From Calothrix sp. HK-06 (GTDB taxonomy: Bacteria; Cyanobacteriota; Cyanobacteriia; Cyanobacteriales; Nostocaceae), in assembly GCF_001904745.1 (NCBI RefSeq), contig NZ_MRCD01000027.1, positions 27,027-91,026 of the forward strand: a stretch of 64,000 nt of DNA. Reading direction: 5' to 3'. The position numbers and the translations under genes are program-made. Under the pieces are notes generated by a model. The model was given only the letters and a program-made list of their open reading frames with translations, had not been told where the DNA came from and did no database searches. Shown here piece by piece: positions 25,448-40,400 of the stretch (positions are counted from its first letter, which is position 1; the number at the start of each line of letters is the position of its first letter).

Positions 25448-28400
25448 TTACACATTCCGGATGCGAGCTTGGATCACTATGTCATTGTAGTCTCTGTCAC
25501 CACCTCCGAGTAGGTCTTCAAAGCCCCAGGTGTTATCGCCTAAAAGCTTTATGTGGTCTACTTTATCGGAGTTTGCTCCTAGGTAGGCGAAGTATACAGG
25601 TTGGTTGTTGTTAGGGTTACCGTCTAGTATTTCACCGACTGTACCGTTGGCAATTAAGAACGGTGCGAACAAGAAACCTCCTTCTATAACTTTGGAGACA
25701 TTATTACCACGCTGACCACTAATGCCGTATTGTTGACTGTTGCGAACTGCTGCTTCGCTATAACCTATATCTCCTAAGTTTAATAATTTCCCTGTGAGCG
25801 GGTCTAATACTGCTCCTTGTTCGTTTTCTATACGGTAGAAACCGACGGTGTTATTGTATAGAGCTTCGCTGGCAATTGTTGGTAATTCTAATTTGAATTG
25901 TTGTGTATAGTTACGTAAATCGATTAACTCGCGTTCACGCTGTCCTTGTAAAGTAGTTCCAATGATTTCAATTGGGTCATAGGTGGCAGTAATTTCTACT
26001 GTTAAGTCTGGGTTGCTATCGCCTAATCTATCCTCAAATAGCATTTGTAAGCTATTTTGGTTCAAAGTATTCAGCTTCAAGTTGGTATTTGAGCCAGTTG
26101 TATTTGAGTTAGTTGGTGCCCCTAAAATTACTTTGTCAAAATTTGAGTTGGCTAACACTTCGTCGGTAGTACCATTTTGGATTAGATAGAAACCTAAATG
26201 GCGACTGTTGATGTTTTGTAGTATTCTTTGAGGGTTAGGAGCGAAGCTATCGGAAAGTACTGAGAACCACGCTTTGGCTCGGTTTAAAGCTGCTTGTATG
26301 TATCCTGCACTGCCTGGTAACAAACCATTGATGCTACCTTGAGCGTCATCTACGGCAAACATACCGACTTCGTGAATATCTGATGATTTTACATCTTTTC
26401 CAGTTAAGTTTAGTTTGAGTCTAACGTTGGATAAGTCTCCATCAATTCGCAGATGTTGTCCTACAGGTACTAATGATAACGGTGATAACGGCGCCTCTAC
26501 AGTTGGTTCAATATATACAGGGGCGCCTGTTGCTTTAATAACACCGTTGGCAACTCCGTCTAAGTCCCCTGCCCCCCCATCTTGTAGATGCAAGCGAATA
26601 TCAAGAGTTCCATCATTGTTCAGGTCTATAATTTCGGCGCCTGTTCCCAAATTCAAATTATAGTCAAACAACTGCCACTGATTAGCTAGTAACTGCATAT
26701 AGCGGTTAATTTTGCTACCAACAGGTGAGATTATTTCTAAAGTGGCTATGTTACCCAGTCCGATATCGGTGATATCAAAGTTAAATCCACCAAGAGCAAA
26801 AATTGCATTCGTTTGCTGTGTTGCAGCTTCATTTATTAGTTTCGAGTCGCGACGAATAACGGATAATTTGCCGCGCGAGTTATTGGCTAAATATGCTCCA
26901 TTTTGTAATTGCAGGGTTTTTGAATCTTTGAATGGAGTTTGTAATATTTCTTTGTTCTGTTGGCGCCAGTTGAGAATATTTTGACCCAATTCATCAGAAG
27001 TTACATTGGCGTAGATTTGTGCAACATTTAAACTACCACCTAAACCACCTGTTAACAATATATCAAGGTCGCCATCGTTATTGTAGTCGCCGAAGGTCGC
27101 TTGTCCCTTTTCGACACCAATGAAAGCTTCGCCGCTCAATATAAATCTTTCTTGACCGTCATTACGGATAAGACGAGTTAAATATTTACCTTTTTCTGTT
27201 TTACCTGTTGCTAGTAAGTCAATATCGCCATCAAAGTCATAGTCTCCCCACTCTAGAGAACCATTATCTACACCCTGTATATCTTGTGTATTTAATGATT
27301 CATTTTGAGTAAACTTACCTGCACCATCATTGCGGTAAATACGTAATATCCTCTCTCCGTCCGTCCAGTTTTCTAGTTCTGTACGACCGCTAATTGCAAG
27401 GTCAGCATCGCCATCGTTATCATAATCGCCCCAAGCTATCGCACTGTCGTAAACTGCGGGTATGTCGATTGCAACTTCGATAAATGCATCATTTCCATCG
27501 TTCCTATATAAAGCTGTTTTACGTGGGTAATTAGGGAAACTATCAGTAGCGCCTGTAATGAAAACATCTAAATCTCCATCTTTATCGTAGTCTACCCAGC
27601 TTGATTGACCAAGAGCAACACCAGCAAAGTTAGTGAGTTCTACTTGTGTAAGTTCGCCAGCGTTGTTGCGGTAGATACGGGTAGTATGGAAATGCTCACT
27701 CAGTTCCCCTGTAAATAATAAATCCAAATCGCCATCTTTATCGTAGTCCTCCCAGTCGAGCGAGCTAAATGCTACTCCTGGTAAATTTGTATTGAGACGT
27801 GTTAGTGTACCTTTGTCGTTACGATAAAGTTGGGTAATGCGGTTATTACTTGTATCGAGTCCTGTTAATAATAAATCTTTATCCCCATCCGAGTCGTAAT
27901 CTTCCCAAGAAAAATCACCTGATCTAACTCCTGGTAGTGAAAAAGGCGCCTCTACAAAAGTATTATCGCCGTCGTTACGGTACAAACGAGTGATGCGTTC
28001 GCCATTACTCAAACGACCGTTTAACATTAAGTCTAAATCTTTGTCATTATCGTAATCTACCCAAGCTGCGGCACTTCCTTCGACCCCAGGTAATTCTAAC
28101 GATAGTAGTTGATAACGTTTTTGTTCTGTTGGTGTTAATGTTGCATCTTGGTATAAAGTCGAGCGGAATATTGCCCCGTGGCTAGGCATGTAAATATCGA
28201 TGTCACCGTCTTTATCGTAGTCAGCCACAGAAGCGCTACTGTACAGTATGCCGCTACTAACATTAATCGTAGCAGGAAGTAAAATTTCGCTATCGACGAA
28301 AGTATCTTTACCTTCATTTTGATAAATCTTACTATAAGTTTTACCTGCTACAAGTAAATCAAGGCGCTTATCACCATTAAAATCAGCCCAGCGTAACGCA

Positions 28401-31400
28401 CCATTGCGCGCAGAAACTAAGTTTGTTGCAACAGGTGTAAACACAGCATTACCGTCATTGCGATAAATATGAGTTATACCTGCTGCATCAGAACCATCGC
28501 CCAAGTCTTCAGAGTCATCACCTAAATATGTGAGAATGCCAGCTTCTAAACCACCGGAGATTGCTAAATCTAAATCGCCATCGCCGTCATAATCTGCCCA
28601 ATCAGCAGTGCCATCTAGCACATCAGGTAAAAGTGTACTGACCCGCTCAAAACTGCCTTTGCCATCGTTACGATATAAACGTGTTAAAGGTATGGGGTTT
28701 CCAGGCTCGCCATACTCCTGAATTGGTAAACCGCCCGAACCCATGTTGCCTGTAAGAAAAATGTCTAAGTAGCCATCGTTGTCATAATCTACCCAAGTCG
28801 CGTTGCCTTTCGAGATGCCAGTCAAATCTAAATTCAATTTGTTAAAGGCGCCGTTGTCGTTGCGGAAAACTTGAGTAACTTTTTGCTCAAAAGGTAAATC
28901 ATAAAGCGTGCTTCCCGTGCGACCTATGAGCAATAAATCTAAGTCTCCGTCTTTATCGTAGTCACCCCAGTCGAGAGAACCATATTCAACAGGAGTTAAT
29001 TCAGCGTTAATGTTAACGAATTGGTCATTACCATCATTACGATAAATCTGAGTAGTAAATAAACTTACTTCTGGAGGCAAACCTTCTTGAGTACGCCCTG
29101 CGACAACAATATCTAAATCACCATCTTTATCGTAGTCACCCCACGCTACAGCACCATGTTTCAAGCTGGGTAAATTAGAAGTGATAGTCGTGAATTTATT
29201 ATTGCCGTCGTTGCGGTGAATTTCTGAGGTTAGGTAATTATTACCCCTTTCCGGTGGAACGTGACCGTTAACTGCGATTAAATCAAAGTCGCCATCGTTA
29301 TCATAATCACCCCAATCGCTCTGACCGCGATAAAGTGAGAGTGACATTGGCTGTCGTTCAAATTGTAACCCTGCTGGTTTACGTTCGGGTGCGATAAATC
29401 GAGAAGTGACAGTTGTAGTATTTAATAAAGTGCGTACACCTTCGTACCATAAGTCAGCATTTACTGGACGTCCTCCTTCTCCAAAACGAACTTCTAAACG
29501 GTCGCGGTTTTGGTCGTAGTCAACCCAAACATTCCATTCACCATCAAAGGGTTTCGCTAAGGCTCTATATAATCCTTCAATTGCTTTGGTTTGCCCTTTC
29601 ACGTTAAGTGCGATGCTCTTCTGATTAATTTCGATTCCTAAACTGTTTTGGATTATATTTTGATTTCCATTAGCATCACTTGCATCAGGAGATAAAACAA
29701 AAACAAAACCTTTAGATAGTCGATTTAATTGGAAGCTGAAGGATGACTGGAATGATTGTGTCAAAGTAAGCGACTGCTTAGTTGCTGCACTACTATTCGC
29801 ACTTAATTTTAGTAGTGGTTCCTCATTTTTAATTAATCGTATATCTAATGGTATTTGTGGTTGTACAGTTAACTGAACTTTTGCGGGTGTTGCAGCATAC
29901 TGTACATCATCGGCGCCTACCCAAGTAAAGCTAGTATCGCCACTAAATCCAGTTTCAGGAGTGTAAATCAGCGGATTATCACCAGTTAATTTATTTACTT
30001 CGATAACTCCGTTGATACCTACAGGCGCCTGATTAAAGCTGAGGCTACCGTATTCAGGTATGGATACAATCTTGATTTTGTCAAGAGGTTTACCTTCAGG
30101 GTCAGCAAAGTAACTGATAAAGTCATCGCTAGTCAAAGCGATACTGGTATTGAAATTAATGTTCTTCTGTAAAGTTCCAGTTACTGTGGGAGGATTATTC
30201 GCTTTTACTACATTTAAATTAAGCGAGACAGAAGTTGTAGCTTCAGTGCGATAATTATTTGTGTAGGGAACAAACAGTCCTTCGTTTAAGAAGGCGCTTT
30301 CTGGTAATTCTATCCCGTTGTTTTCAGCATACTCGGATAGTGGAATATCTCGTCTACCAGAGTTAAGAATTGTAATATCAAACTGAACTGAGGTGGAAGC
30401 CATAGAGCGAGGTATACCTGTAAGGATACCAGTCACAGGATTTAATTGTAATCCTTCGGGTAAACCAGAAACATTCTTGATACGCAGTTCGGGAGCGTTT
30501 TCAAAGATGAAGTATTCGCGTAGATCTAAGTTAAAAGGCTGATTTTGCGTAAGCTCAAATTTCGGTAACGGTTTGCGTTCGATGATGCACGGTTGAGCAG
30601 AAAAGTCAGCTAAGTAATCTGGTGTAACCCCTTGAGCTTCTACTTTTGGTTCCGCAACACGCTCTAATAGCTCTGCAACTGTACCTTTGTTGGACTGATC
30701 AAATATATATTCGATTTTTTCTTGGGTATCGCTAAGTTCGCGCGTAGCTTGTTTGACCGCGACCGCTAAAACTTCATCTACACTCAACCCATTGACAGTT
30801 TCAATACCGTAAGTTTTGAGTTTTTTCCCTAACTCCTCAAAGATTGTTTTTGCAAGTCTATCTCGGTCAGTAAAATCTATTGCTTTATTGTTTTGTACAA
30901 TACCAGTTACTAAAGTATCAAGTACTGATTTCCAAATCGTAGGATTAATATCGCTATCCTGTAAAACTCCCTTCGCAAAGGCAAGCACCTGGGTCATTAA
31001 ACCTTGCACTTGTACATGCTTTTTATAGATATTTTCCCCAACTTGTCGCTTGTCACCCGTCATCATTCGCAACGGATCGAAGGTATCTAAATCGATGTTG
31101 GTATCAATTCCCAAACCTGCTTTAACTTTGGCTTCAGCAGTTTCATCGGTTTCACCTTGACGAACAAGCGATTCTTTGAGCGTTGTTAAAGGTGAAATAA
31201 TATTTGAGCCAGGAACCGCGTACATTGGTGTAGTGATAGGCAAACCGCTAGTGCTATCAGTACCACCAAATGCCACTAAACGACCTTCTGAAGAATCTAA
31301 CTTGCCGTTACGATTGAGGTCAAAGATATCGTAGGGTATTTGCAGGTCAAAGCTGCCATCGAGGTTAGTGGTAGTAAAAGGTTCGTTAGTATCAAGGATG

Positions 31401-34400
31401 TCGTTAAAGTTGGCATCAAAGAAGACTACACCATTGATAATATAGCTTTGAGTGAAGAAACCTGCATCGCTCTTTCTACCTCCACCAACACCAAACTTAA
31501 GTAAAGTCAAGGGAGGGGTGGTGGCAGTAAAGATATCGCCGAAGAATGCACTGAGGGCAACTTTGGCGTAAACTCCTATTTCGCCGGTAATTCGGAACAG
31601 ACTTGATAGAGCATCGCCAAAACCATTATCGCGGAAACGATTAACTACTTCTGTCAAACGCAACTTACCGTCGCTAGTACCATCTAACTCGCCATCGTCC
31701 ACCAAGTCCAAGCCAACGTTTCCTATCAAACCACCTTCAAGTGACAAATCTAATAAACCGAGTGCGTTTAAACTTCCTACTAAAGCTGCTTGGAGGTTAA
31801 GAGTTACTTCATCAACGTCTTTACCGTCAACAGTATCTCGAACATACAAACCATCGCTGAATATTCGCGCGACATCCCAGCCATCACCGATACCATTTTT
31901 ATTAGCTTGCAAAATTCCATAAGAGTCAAACCCAACAGCTAATTCTGTTTTTATGGATGCATCCCCTCTAAAACCTATTGAGGCGCCTACTTTTTTACCA
32001 AAAATTGATGTGCTGAAACCCCAAATAGGGACTTCAAAGCCAAGACCAAGGTTTAAATCGGGAAACTCTATACTGACTAAATCAACTGCTTGACCAGTCA
32101 GAAACCCAATTGCAGAAAGTGGGTTACTGATAATGGGAAACTCAAATCCTTTATCCAAGACATTATTGATGAAACTATTGGTGGTCGGTTTACCAGCAGT
32201 AGTTTGTGTTGTCTGGATATTATTTGTAGTAGAACTATTAGTATTCGAGGGTGTACCAGAATTAAGCGCGACATTTGCAGCATTATCCTGTGGGTCTTTG
32301 CTGCCAAATTTGCCACTGAGGTCAAAACTGCCCATTTCAACAATAATCGGGTCTTTGGGGTCGAGTTTGGCAATTTTTTCAATAGTGTTTGTAAAATCAA
32401 CTACCCAACGTACAAATTTGATAGCTTGTGGCAGCGCTTCTTTAAATTTCTGCCATGTTGTTTTCTCTGTTGAATTTGAAGTTGTATTGTTATTACTTGC
32501 TGAATCAAACTTGGCAATAAGGTCAGCAATAAATTCGAGCAGTTCTAAAGCTGTAGTACCTGGTAAACCATCTCGCTCGAATAAACCTTCAACACCCAAA
32601 CTTGTGGGTAGTTCGATATCAGACCGCAGAAAGTCAATAATTGGTTTAATAGGCTTTAAGACATTTTCATCAACCCAAACAAATATATCTCTGACTCCTC
32701 CTGATAACCACGGCCCTAGGTCAAGACGTACATTGTTGAGTTGAAGAGTAGTAGCGCTTGTTGCCGTATCTTCTTTACTACCATAGTTGAGTACGGGAGG
32801 CTTTAGCAGTAAATCAGCACTAACACCTGGCAACGCGGTATTAGCTAATGAAGCTTTTATTTGCAGCCCAAGTTGAGCGCTACCTGAGAATGACCAGGTG
32901 CCTAAGTCTGTAAACTTTTCTTTCGTGGTTTTTGTTTTGTCGCGGAAGTGCGCTACTATCTCCCCTAAAGTTAAACGTTCCCCGTCATCAAAATACTGTG
33001 TAGATGCGTTGTAGGAAACCTGTTGTCGCTCTGCATCGGTAAGTAGACGGTCTAGTCCTTCTTCGTAGTAACCAGATTGGTTTAAGTCTAGGTACCACAT
33101 TAAAGTACCTGTGTTTGCTGTTGTCCCGCCATTTGTGCCGGTTGTCAACTCGCCTCGTTTTACCAATTTGGGAATTAATGACTTTTTAAAGTCAGGCGCC
33201 GGACGTGCGTAAGGTTCAAGCTTGAGGTCAAATTCTGAGAATGAGAACCGCCCGTCGGAATTAGCATCAAATTCGGGAGCATTATCGAGTTGTCCGTTAC
33301 CGTTCAAGTCAACAAAGCGGAAACCATCGCGTAATATTATACGCGGTTCAATAATCGGAATATTTTTAGTTTTACTAGTTCTAAAGCTGCTCGTTGTGAC
33401 ACCAAAAATGTCTAGTGCTTTGTCTCCATCTATATCTAAGAAGCTAAGTTCGTTTTCATAACCAGCTTCTGATAGATTTAGCGCTTCTGCCCAAGTTACA
33501 TTACTGCCTGGAGTTATGACAACATCAAGAGGTTGGTCTACTAATGAACCGATATTAAGTGCATTAACTTTTCCATCGCGGTTGCGGTCTAAAAAGCGTT
33601 TGTTGTTGGCATCTTTAATAATGCGATAAGTAACAATTGCTTCATCTGGTATTTGTAGCGGTTCTTTTTGGTCTTTTGAGAAAGGTTCGCCAGGGTCTTG
33701 TTCGCCGTTTGCTCGTAAATCAAGGAAGCGACCCCCCCAAGCTGTAGTGAGAACTTTTGCTTCTGGTTTTTCTGGGCTTCGAGAGGTTGAAAACAACTGT
33801 GCAGTTGAAAGATTAATTACTCCCTCGGCGCCGGGGCGAGTAAATTGGTTGTCGTTGTTTAAGTCTAAGAAGCCAACTTGGTCTAGAATGATTGACTCGT
33901 CATCATCTTGTTTACCATTGTTATTTTTATCTTGGAAGCGATAAAGGATTGGTTCATCTTCGCCAGAGTTAATAACTTGGGTAAATTGAGTTGTACTTTC
34001 TTGTTGGAACGTCAAATCGAGCGATTTGTCAAGTCCAAACCGTACTTGGTTTACAGATGCTGTGTAATAAGTTTGATTATTGAACTTGCTTTGCCTTATA
34101 GAAGCATTGTTAACTACTTGGCTGGTATTCCAAGTATCCTTGGTAAAAGTAATTGTAGTTGTTCCGCTTTGAAGTGCAACCTCTATTTGAACGTCATTAT
34201 CAGGTTTTTCTGACAAACGTAAGGATAAAGTACCTGTGTTTGTAGTTGAATTGACGTTGGTAAGCGTTGCTTGTAGCTTTGGCAATGCTCGATATTTACC
34301 AACTTGCAAGTCGCTGTTAGAAAACTGTCCGTTTGTTTCTAAGTCTAGGTAAGAGATAATTTTAGCTGTTTGTTCGCCATTGTCAAACTTATTGTTGCTG

Positions 34401-37400
34401 TTTTTGTCGATGTAGTACTGTCCTGTACCATCTAACGCACGCACAGGTAATTCTTCAAAAAACTGATACTTTTCATCATTGTTGTAATCAATGTACTGAA
34501 AGCTCAATAAACCATCTTCAAAAACATTATAAGTTTCGCGAATATTTCCTTCTTGGAAGTAAATAAGCGGTTCTACATCTTTATCAAAAATTTCATCGTT
34601 GTCGAGGTCTAGAATATAGCCAGAAGAAGTATTAATTACTTTGAACTCACGGGTAATACTATTATCACCTGATTCATCAAGGAAAGTTACATTATTAATG
34701 GATTTGATTTGATTTACATCAGTAATAATTAACCTGTCACCTCGGTCAATCTTTTCATTGTTATTAATATCGCGGAACAAGCGATTATTTTGAGCAAGAA
34801 GTTGTTCGTTATCATCCTGAATTTTGTTAGTGTTCAAATCGAGGAATGCTACAAGCTTATCATCATCATTTTTCTTGATAATTTGCTCAGGTTTTACAAC
34901 CTCAATTTCAAAGTCACTACCATCAATCTTGTTATTGCGATTTATATCTATATAGGACTTCTCATTGTTTTTAAGTACATTTTCTTCATATGTGAAAACG
35001 CCATCTTCATTTTCATCTAAGTACAAGAAAGTCTTACCATTAGAAGCATCTTGTGACTTAATGAGAGCAGTGGTTTCGCGGTCATTGCCATCGCGTTTAC
35101 CATTGCGATTATAGTCGAGCAGTTTATTTTGTTTACCATCTCCATTCACATCCAAAAAGCTTAAATAAGGCTTATTAGGATTAATAATTGGTTCGAGTAA
35201 TTTATCGCGCGTGTTGTTGTCGTTAATATCAAGAATATTCTCGTAATACTTAAATTCATCTACCGTATTACGCTTACCATCTCCATCAAGGTCTAAAAAC
35301 TCGAATCCTGCCTCTTTGTCTTTTACTACCTTGGGTTCTACTAGAAAATCTGCGTTGTTCGTATATTCACCATCACGGTCTACATCGAGGAATAAAAAGT
35401 TGTCTGCGGGGTTGGCAGGATTTTTGTAGTAGCGACGTATCGGTAAATCTCCAAGTTGACCAAATTGGGCAGATGTTTGTAAACCATCACTATTAAAATC
35501 GAGGAAGTAACTTAAACGCTTTTCTTCTACTTGTAGTGGGTCGAAGTCAGCATATGCGTAAGGTTCTGTGTCAATATCTAGAGCTTCGTTATCGTTAAAG
35601 TCAATATACCCAACACTGGCGCCTTGAACAAATTTACCTTCACCAACAAACTGCTCATCAGCGTCGAGAACATTATTGTTGTTCTTATCTAATTTCTTAA
35701 ACCCGCTTAATGCCGTATCAGTAAGGCTTGTATACCTTGTTTCCCCCGAATCTGGCTTCTTGTTGCCATTCATATCCAGAAAGACAGGATAATTTTTGAG
35801 GGTCTTGTCTTCAATTAAGGTAAAGGGTATTACAGCTTTGTCTGAGGCAAATAAATAGTCTTTCTCATTTTCGTCAAGCTTGCCGTTGCGATTACTGTCA
35901 AAGTAGGTAACAGTTGTAGTTGTTCCACCTTCATTGAGTAGAGTCTGGCGATAAATTCCTTCGTTACGCTTATATTTTGCTCCTTCTAGGGAATTATTTG
36001 CGTTCCAATCCAAATTCTTAACGTTGGGATTGGTCAAATCAGGGAAATTTTTACGCGGTTTGCCGTCTTTGTCGAGTTCGACGAAAGGTTCTTGAACTGT
36101 AGTTAGTTTGTAGTTATATTTGTCATTGCCCTGACTATCTTTCTCAACCTTGCCTTGGCTGTCTTTTTTTACATCTGGCTGGTTGTTCTTGGGGTTTTCA
36201 TCGACATAAACAGGATACTGAAATGCTTTACCGTCGAGTAGCCTATCTCCATCGATATCAAAAAAGCGAACTGTTCCCCCTTCCCTTAAACCACCACCGT
36301 TATCTACATCTTTAAGACCTGCTGTAAATTTTAACTTGACTTCGGTGCGATTTTTGGGGTCGTTACTAATTTGTGCAAACGAGAGTAAATTAGCTTTAAA
36401 ATCTTCTGTGAGTCCTGCGGTGACGCTAGCTGAAATTCCAGTACGTTTGGTGTCGATGTAGACTCCATAATCTTTATGTGAACCAATTGAAATTCCTAGT
36501 ACAGCATCGAAGTCAACGAACAATCCACCTTGAGCGTCAAGAGCCTTGAAACTGCCAATATTTAAACCTCCCCAAGACTGAGGAACACGCAAATTTCCGC
36601 GCCAAGACAGATACCCTTCGAGATCAATGCGGGTTTCGTCTTGAGTCATGACAATGTTGATATCAAAACCAAGAGGACCCAGACGGTCACGTAACGATGC
36701 AACTATTTCCTCAGATGTAGATTCCTTGGCTTCATTTAGTGCTTCAATTACTTCTTTAAGAACACCATCCAATCCTTGCGGTGTTTCTTCCTGTGTTGTT
36801 AATGAAGCCATTAATGATTTGGCGCCTTTGGAACCAAAGGATAAATTCATTGTGCGTAAATCTAACCCAACATCTTTGAGGCTACCAATAACGGGAAGTT
36901 CGGTTGCGTCAAAAATTCCTAAAACAGTGTCTTTTGCTTCAGTAAATCCTTCTTTAAGAGCTTCTTTATCCAGCGGACGGTCTACTACGTCAATAACCTG
37001 GTTAGGAATTGCCAACGGTGCATAGCTGGGGTCACCCGTAGTGACGGAATACCTAATAATGCTGTTGTGAATTGCGTCTTCGATTATCCCTTCATCAACA
37101 CCTTGAATTACAATTGGCTGTAATGTAAACCAGTTTGATGCATCAAATCTTAGCTGATGGAAGCTTTCACCTTGTATTGCAGGTACATGTTTAAATTCTT
37201 GTTCCGTAATTTGCTCGAAGTATAAAGTCAAATTTTGGTTAACGGCGCCTGTGTCATTCAAAGTACTAACGCTTGTAGTCAGGCGCCCATCACTCGCTTT
37301 GGCGATTGTGACATTTTTGACCGATTGAATTTGATTCCAGTTATCGGGAGTGAAAGTAAGGAAAACTGGTTCTGTGCTACCAAAAGGAGTAACTTGCACA

Positions 37401-40400
37401 GCCACAGTAGCAGTTGGTTGACGGAACAGACGTAAATCTAGGGTAGCTGTTTTTTGATCGCCACTGAGGCTATTAATATCTGCATCGAGAAGTTGCGAAC
37501 TGAGGTTGAGAATTTTTATTTGGTCGTCGTTAAATAAATTTAATATGACTGGACTTACTGGTTCGCTCAGTAAGGAAATTGCATACTCGGTAGTATCACC
37601 TTCCTTGACTGAGGCACGGTTGCCGACAGTAGAGATACGGAAACCGCTCATGTCATTATCGACAATTTCTAACGTTGCGCGGCTATTCTTGGGATTAATT
37701 TTGTATCCGTCACCCGGTAGTATCTCTACTGTAATGTTCTCTGCATCGAGCGAGGCAATTTGCCCTGGTATAACAGATACTCCACCCAACAATGTTACGG
37801 GTACACCAATACCAGCAAGTGTTACATCCGTATCTTGACTAATTGTAGCTTTTATTCCTCCATCTAAATTGAGGACGCTACCTGCGGCAAGGGTAAATTT
37901 ATCAGCAATTTGTATGTTAACTTTTGCAAGGTTATTGCCCGAAACTGCGGTAAAGCTTGCTGCTTTCATCGGTCCAGCTTTGACTCCTGTGGTGGCGCCT
38001 TCGGGAATAGTACTACCACTAACCAGCTCTACAGGTATAGATGTAGCATTACTACGTATTTCTACGTAGGCTAATCCCTTGGCATCTGTTTTCACACCTG
38101 GTTGTCCTGCCAGTTTGACGCGCGCGACAGTTCCTTGGTTTACATCTTCTCTGCCAAACGTTAAAACTGTACCGTCATAAATACGAATAGTATCAGCAAG
38201 CTTTAATCCTAATGTATTGTTGTTGCTGTTGTAGTTAGTAACGGTAAACTCTGTACTTTCAGAAACAAAGTCATCAATTGGGAAAACTAAGAGATTATTT
38301 TGAATCTCTCCTGGTGCAATGCGGATAAAACCTTCGGTGGGAATTGTTTGGAAATCACGCCCGTTTTTTGCGGAACTGCCAATGATGCGATAATTAACCT
38401 TGAGTCCAGTGCTACCCTTGAGACTTTCGGCGACGTTATCTAGCTGGACAGTAAAATAACTCGGATTACTAACTTCAAGTGAAGAACCACCTGTTTTGAG
38501 CGAAACGGTTGGTAAGTCGTTGTCGAGGATTTCTACCTCTATAGGCGCCTCGGTAATGGGTTTTATTTGTTTACTGTTGGCAAACTCAACTTGAGATTGA
38601 GAAATATCGGCGCCAGCTATATTCCATGTCAGTAAATTTTGCTGTGTACTTTGCCCTAACTTGTTAGTGTATAGTTGAGCATTTCCATTTCCCGTCAGGA
38701 ATAAATCTAAACCACCATCTAAGTCGTAATCAATCCAATTTGCAACCCCGTTAGCGAATCCTGCTAAAGATTCACTGCTGTCATTAAAGTTACCGTTCCC
38801 TTGATTTAAATAAACTTTGGCAATTGCATTAGTACCAGTCGAACCTGTTAATGCTAAATCTAAGTTGCCATCGCGGTTATAGTCTCCCCATGCAAAGGCA
38901 CCGTTATCTACTCCTGGTAAGTTAACTGTAGTATTTTGCGTAAATACATCGTTACCATCGTTACGATAAAGACGAGCTATTCTATTTCTATTTGTATCGT
39001 TACCGCTAATTGCTAAATCTAAATCGCCGTCTTTGTCATAATCTGCCCATGCAATTGCACTATCAAATAATCCAGGTAGATTTGTTGTTACTTCCGTAAA
39101 ACCACCATTACCTGTGTTTTTGTAAAGTTTTGTAATGCGTGGAGAATTGGAGGAAGTAGAACTTGCGCCAGTTACCAAAACATCAAGATTGCCATCGTTG
39201 TTGTAGTCTACCCAACCAGCAGCACCGAATGCAACTCCTGCAAGTCCTGTATTATTAACGTTAGTGAAATTACCGTTGTCGTTACGGTAGATGCGACTGA
39301 TATGCTCGGCGCCTGTGCTTCCGGTTAAAAGTAAATCTAAATCACCATCTTTATCAAAGTCACCCCAGTCTGCACTACTGTGACTAACACCAGGTAGTGT
39401 TGCATTCAAATTAACAAACGAACCATTGTTATTGCGATATATATTACTGATACGGGTGCCAGTAGTCGGGTTAGTGAAACCACTCAACAGTAAATCTAAA
39501 TCACCATCTTTATCGAAGTCGCCCCATACAGAAAACCCAGACTCAACACCTGGTAAATTGGTATTAATCTCGCTTAACTTGCCATCGTTATCTTTACGAT
39601 ACAAACGAGTTATACGATTACCGTTACTGTTCCCCGTCAATATTAAATCTAAATCACCATCCGCATCCACATCACCCCAAGCAGATGAACTTTCATTCAC
39701 ACTTGGTAGATTCAATGATATTGGGCGTAAACCGGTACTAGCGTTGGTGCCAGTAAAACCTAAATATGCAGCTTCGCTACCAATAACCGCGCGGACACCA
39801 CGATAAGTCAAGTCAGCTTGTTCGGGTCGTGATAAAGTATCGCTGAGGCGTACCTCTAACTGATCAGAGCTACCGTTATAATCTACCCAGACACTCCAGA
39901 CTTTACCGTTATTTAAGCGTTTATCTTGAGATTTGCCGTAAGCGTCAGTAATTTCTGAAGGCAATAGTTTAAGAGTTTGTGCGACCGGGTTGCCATTAAG
40001 ATGTAATGCAATATGCTGACTCGAAGCATCCTTACCTCCATTACCAGCAGGGTCAAATTCAATGGCTAAACTTCTTGCTAAACCTTCATATCCTAACCCA
40101 GTATCACCCTTACCCAAACCAGGAGTTGCTGCAATGATAAATGCTAACCCTTGTGCCATTGCATTTGGGTCATCCATCTGGAAGCGGAAAAAGGTACTAA
40201 AATCATCTTGAGTTCTTAACGAAACTGCCGCATCTTTATAAAACACTCCACCGACATCACCAAATTTATTGGTCAACTGTAGCGCTGTCGCGTTTAATAA
40301 ATTTCCTGTTTGAGTCGTTCCTAGCAGGTTAAGGTCTTGTAAATTATTAAACTCGTCAAAATTAATTTCTCGCTCAACCGATAGTTGAATGTTTGTATAC

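Noticed and set aside
32133..32744. 203-residue plus-strand frame inside the 8011-aa gene
   Set aside because: Antisense shadow; the minus-strand frame is continuous and domain-rich through this interval.
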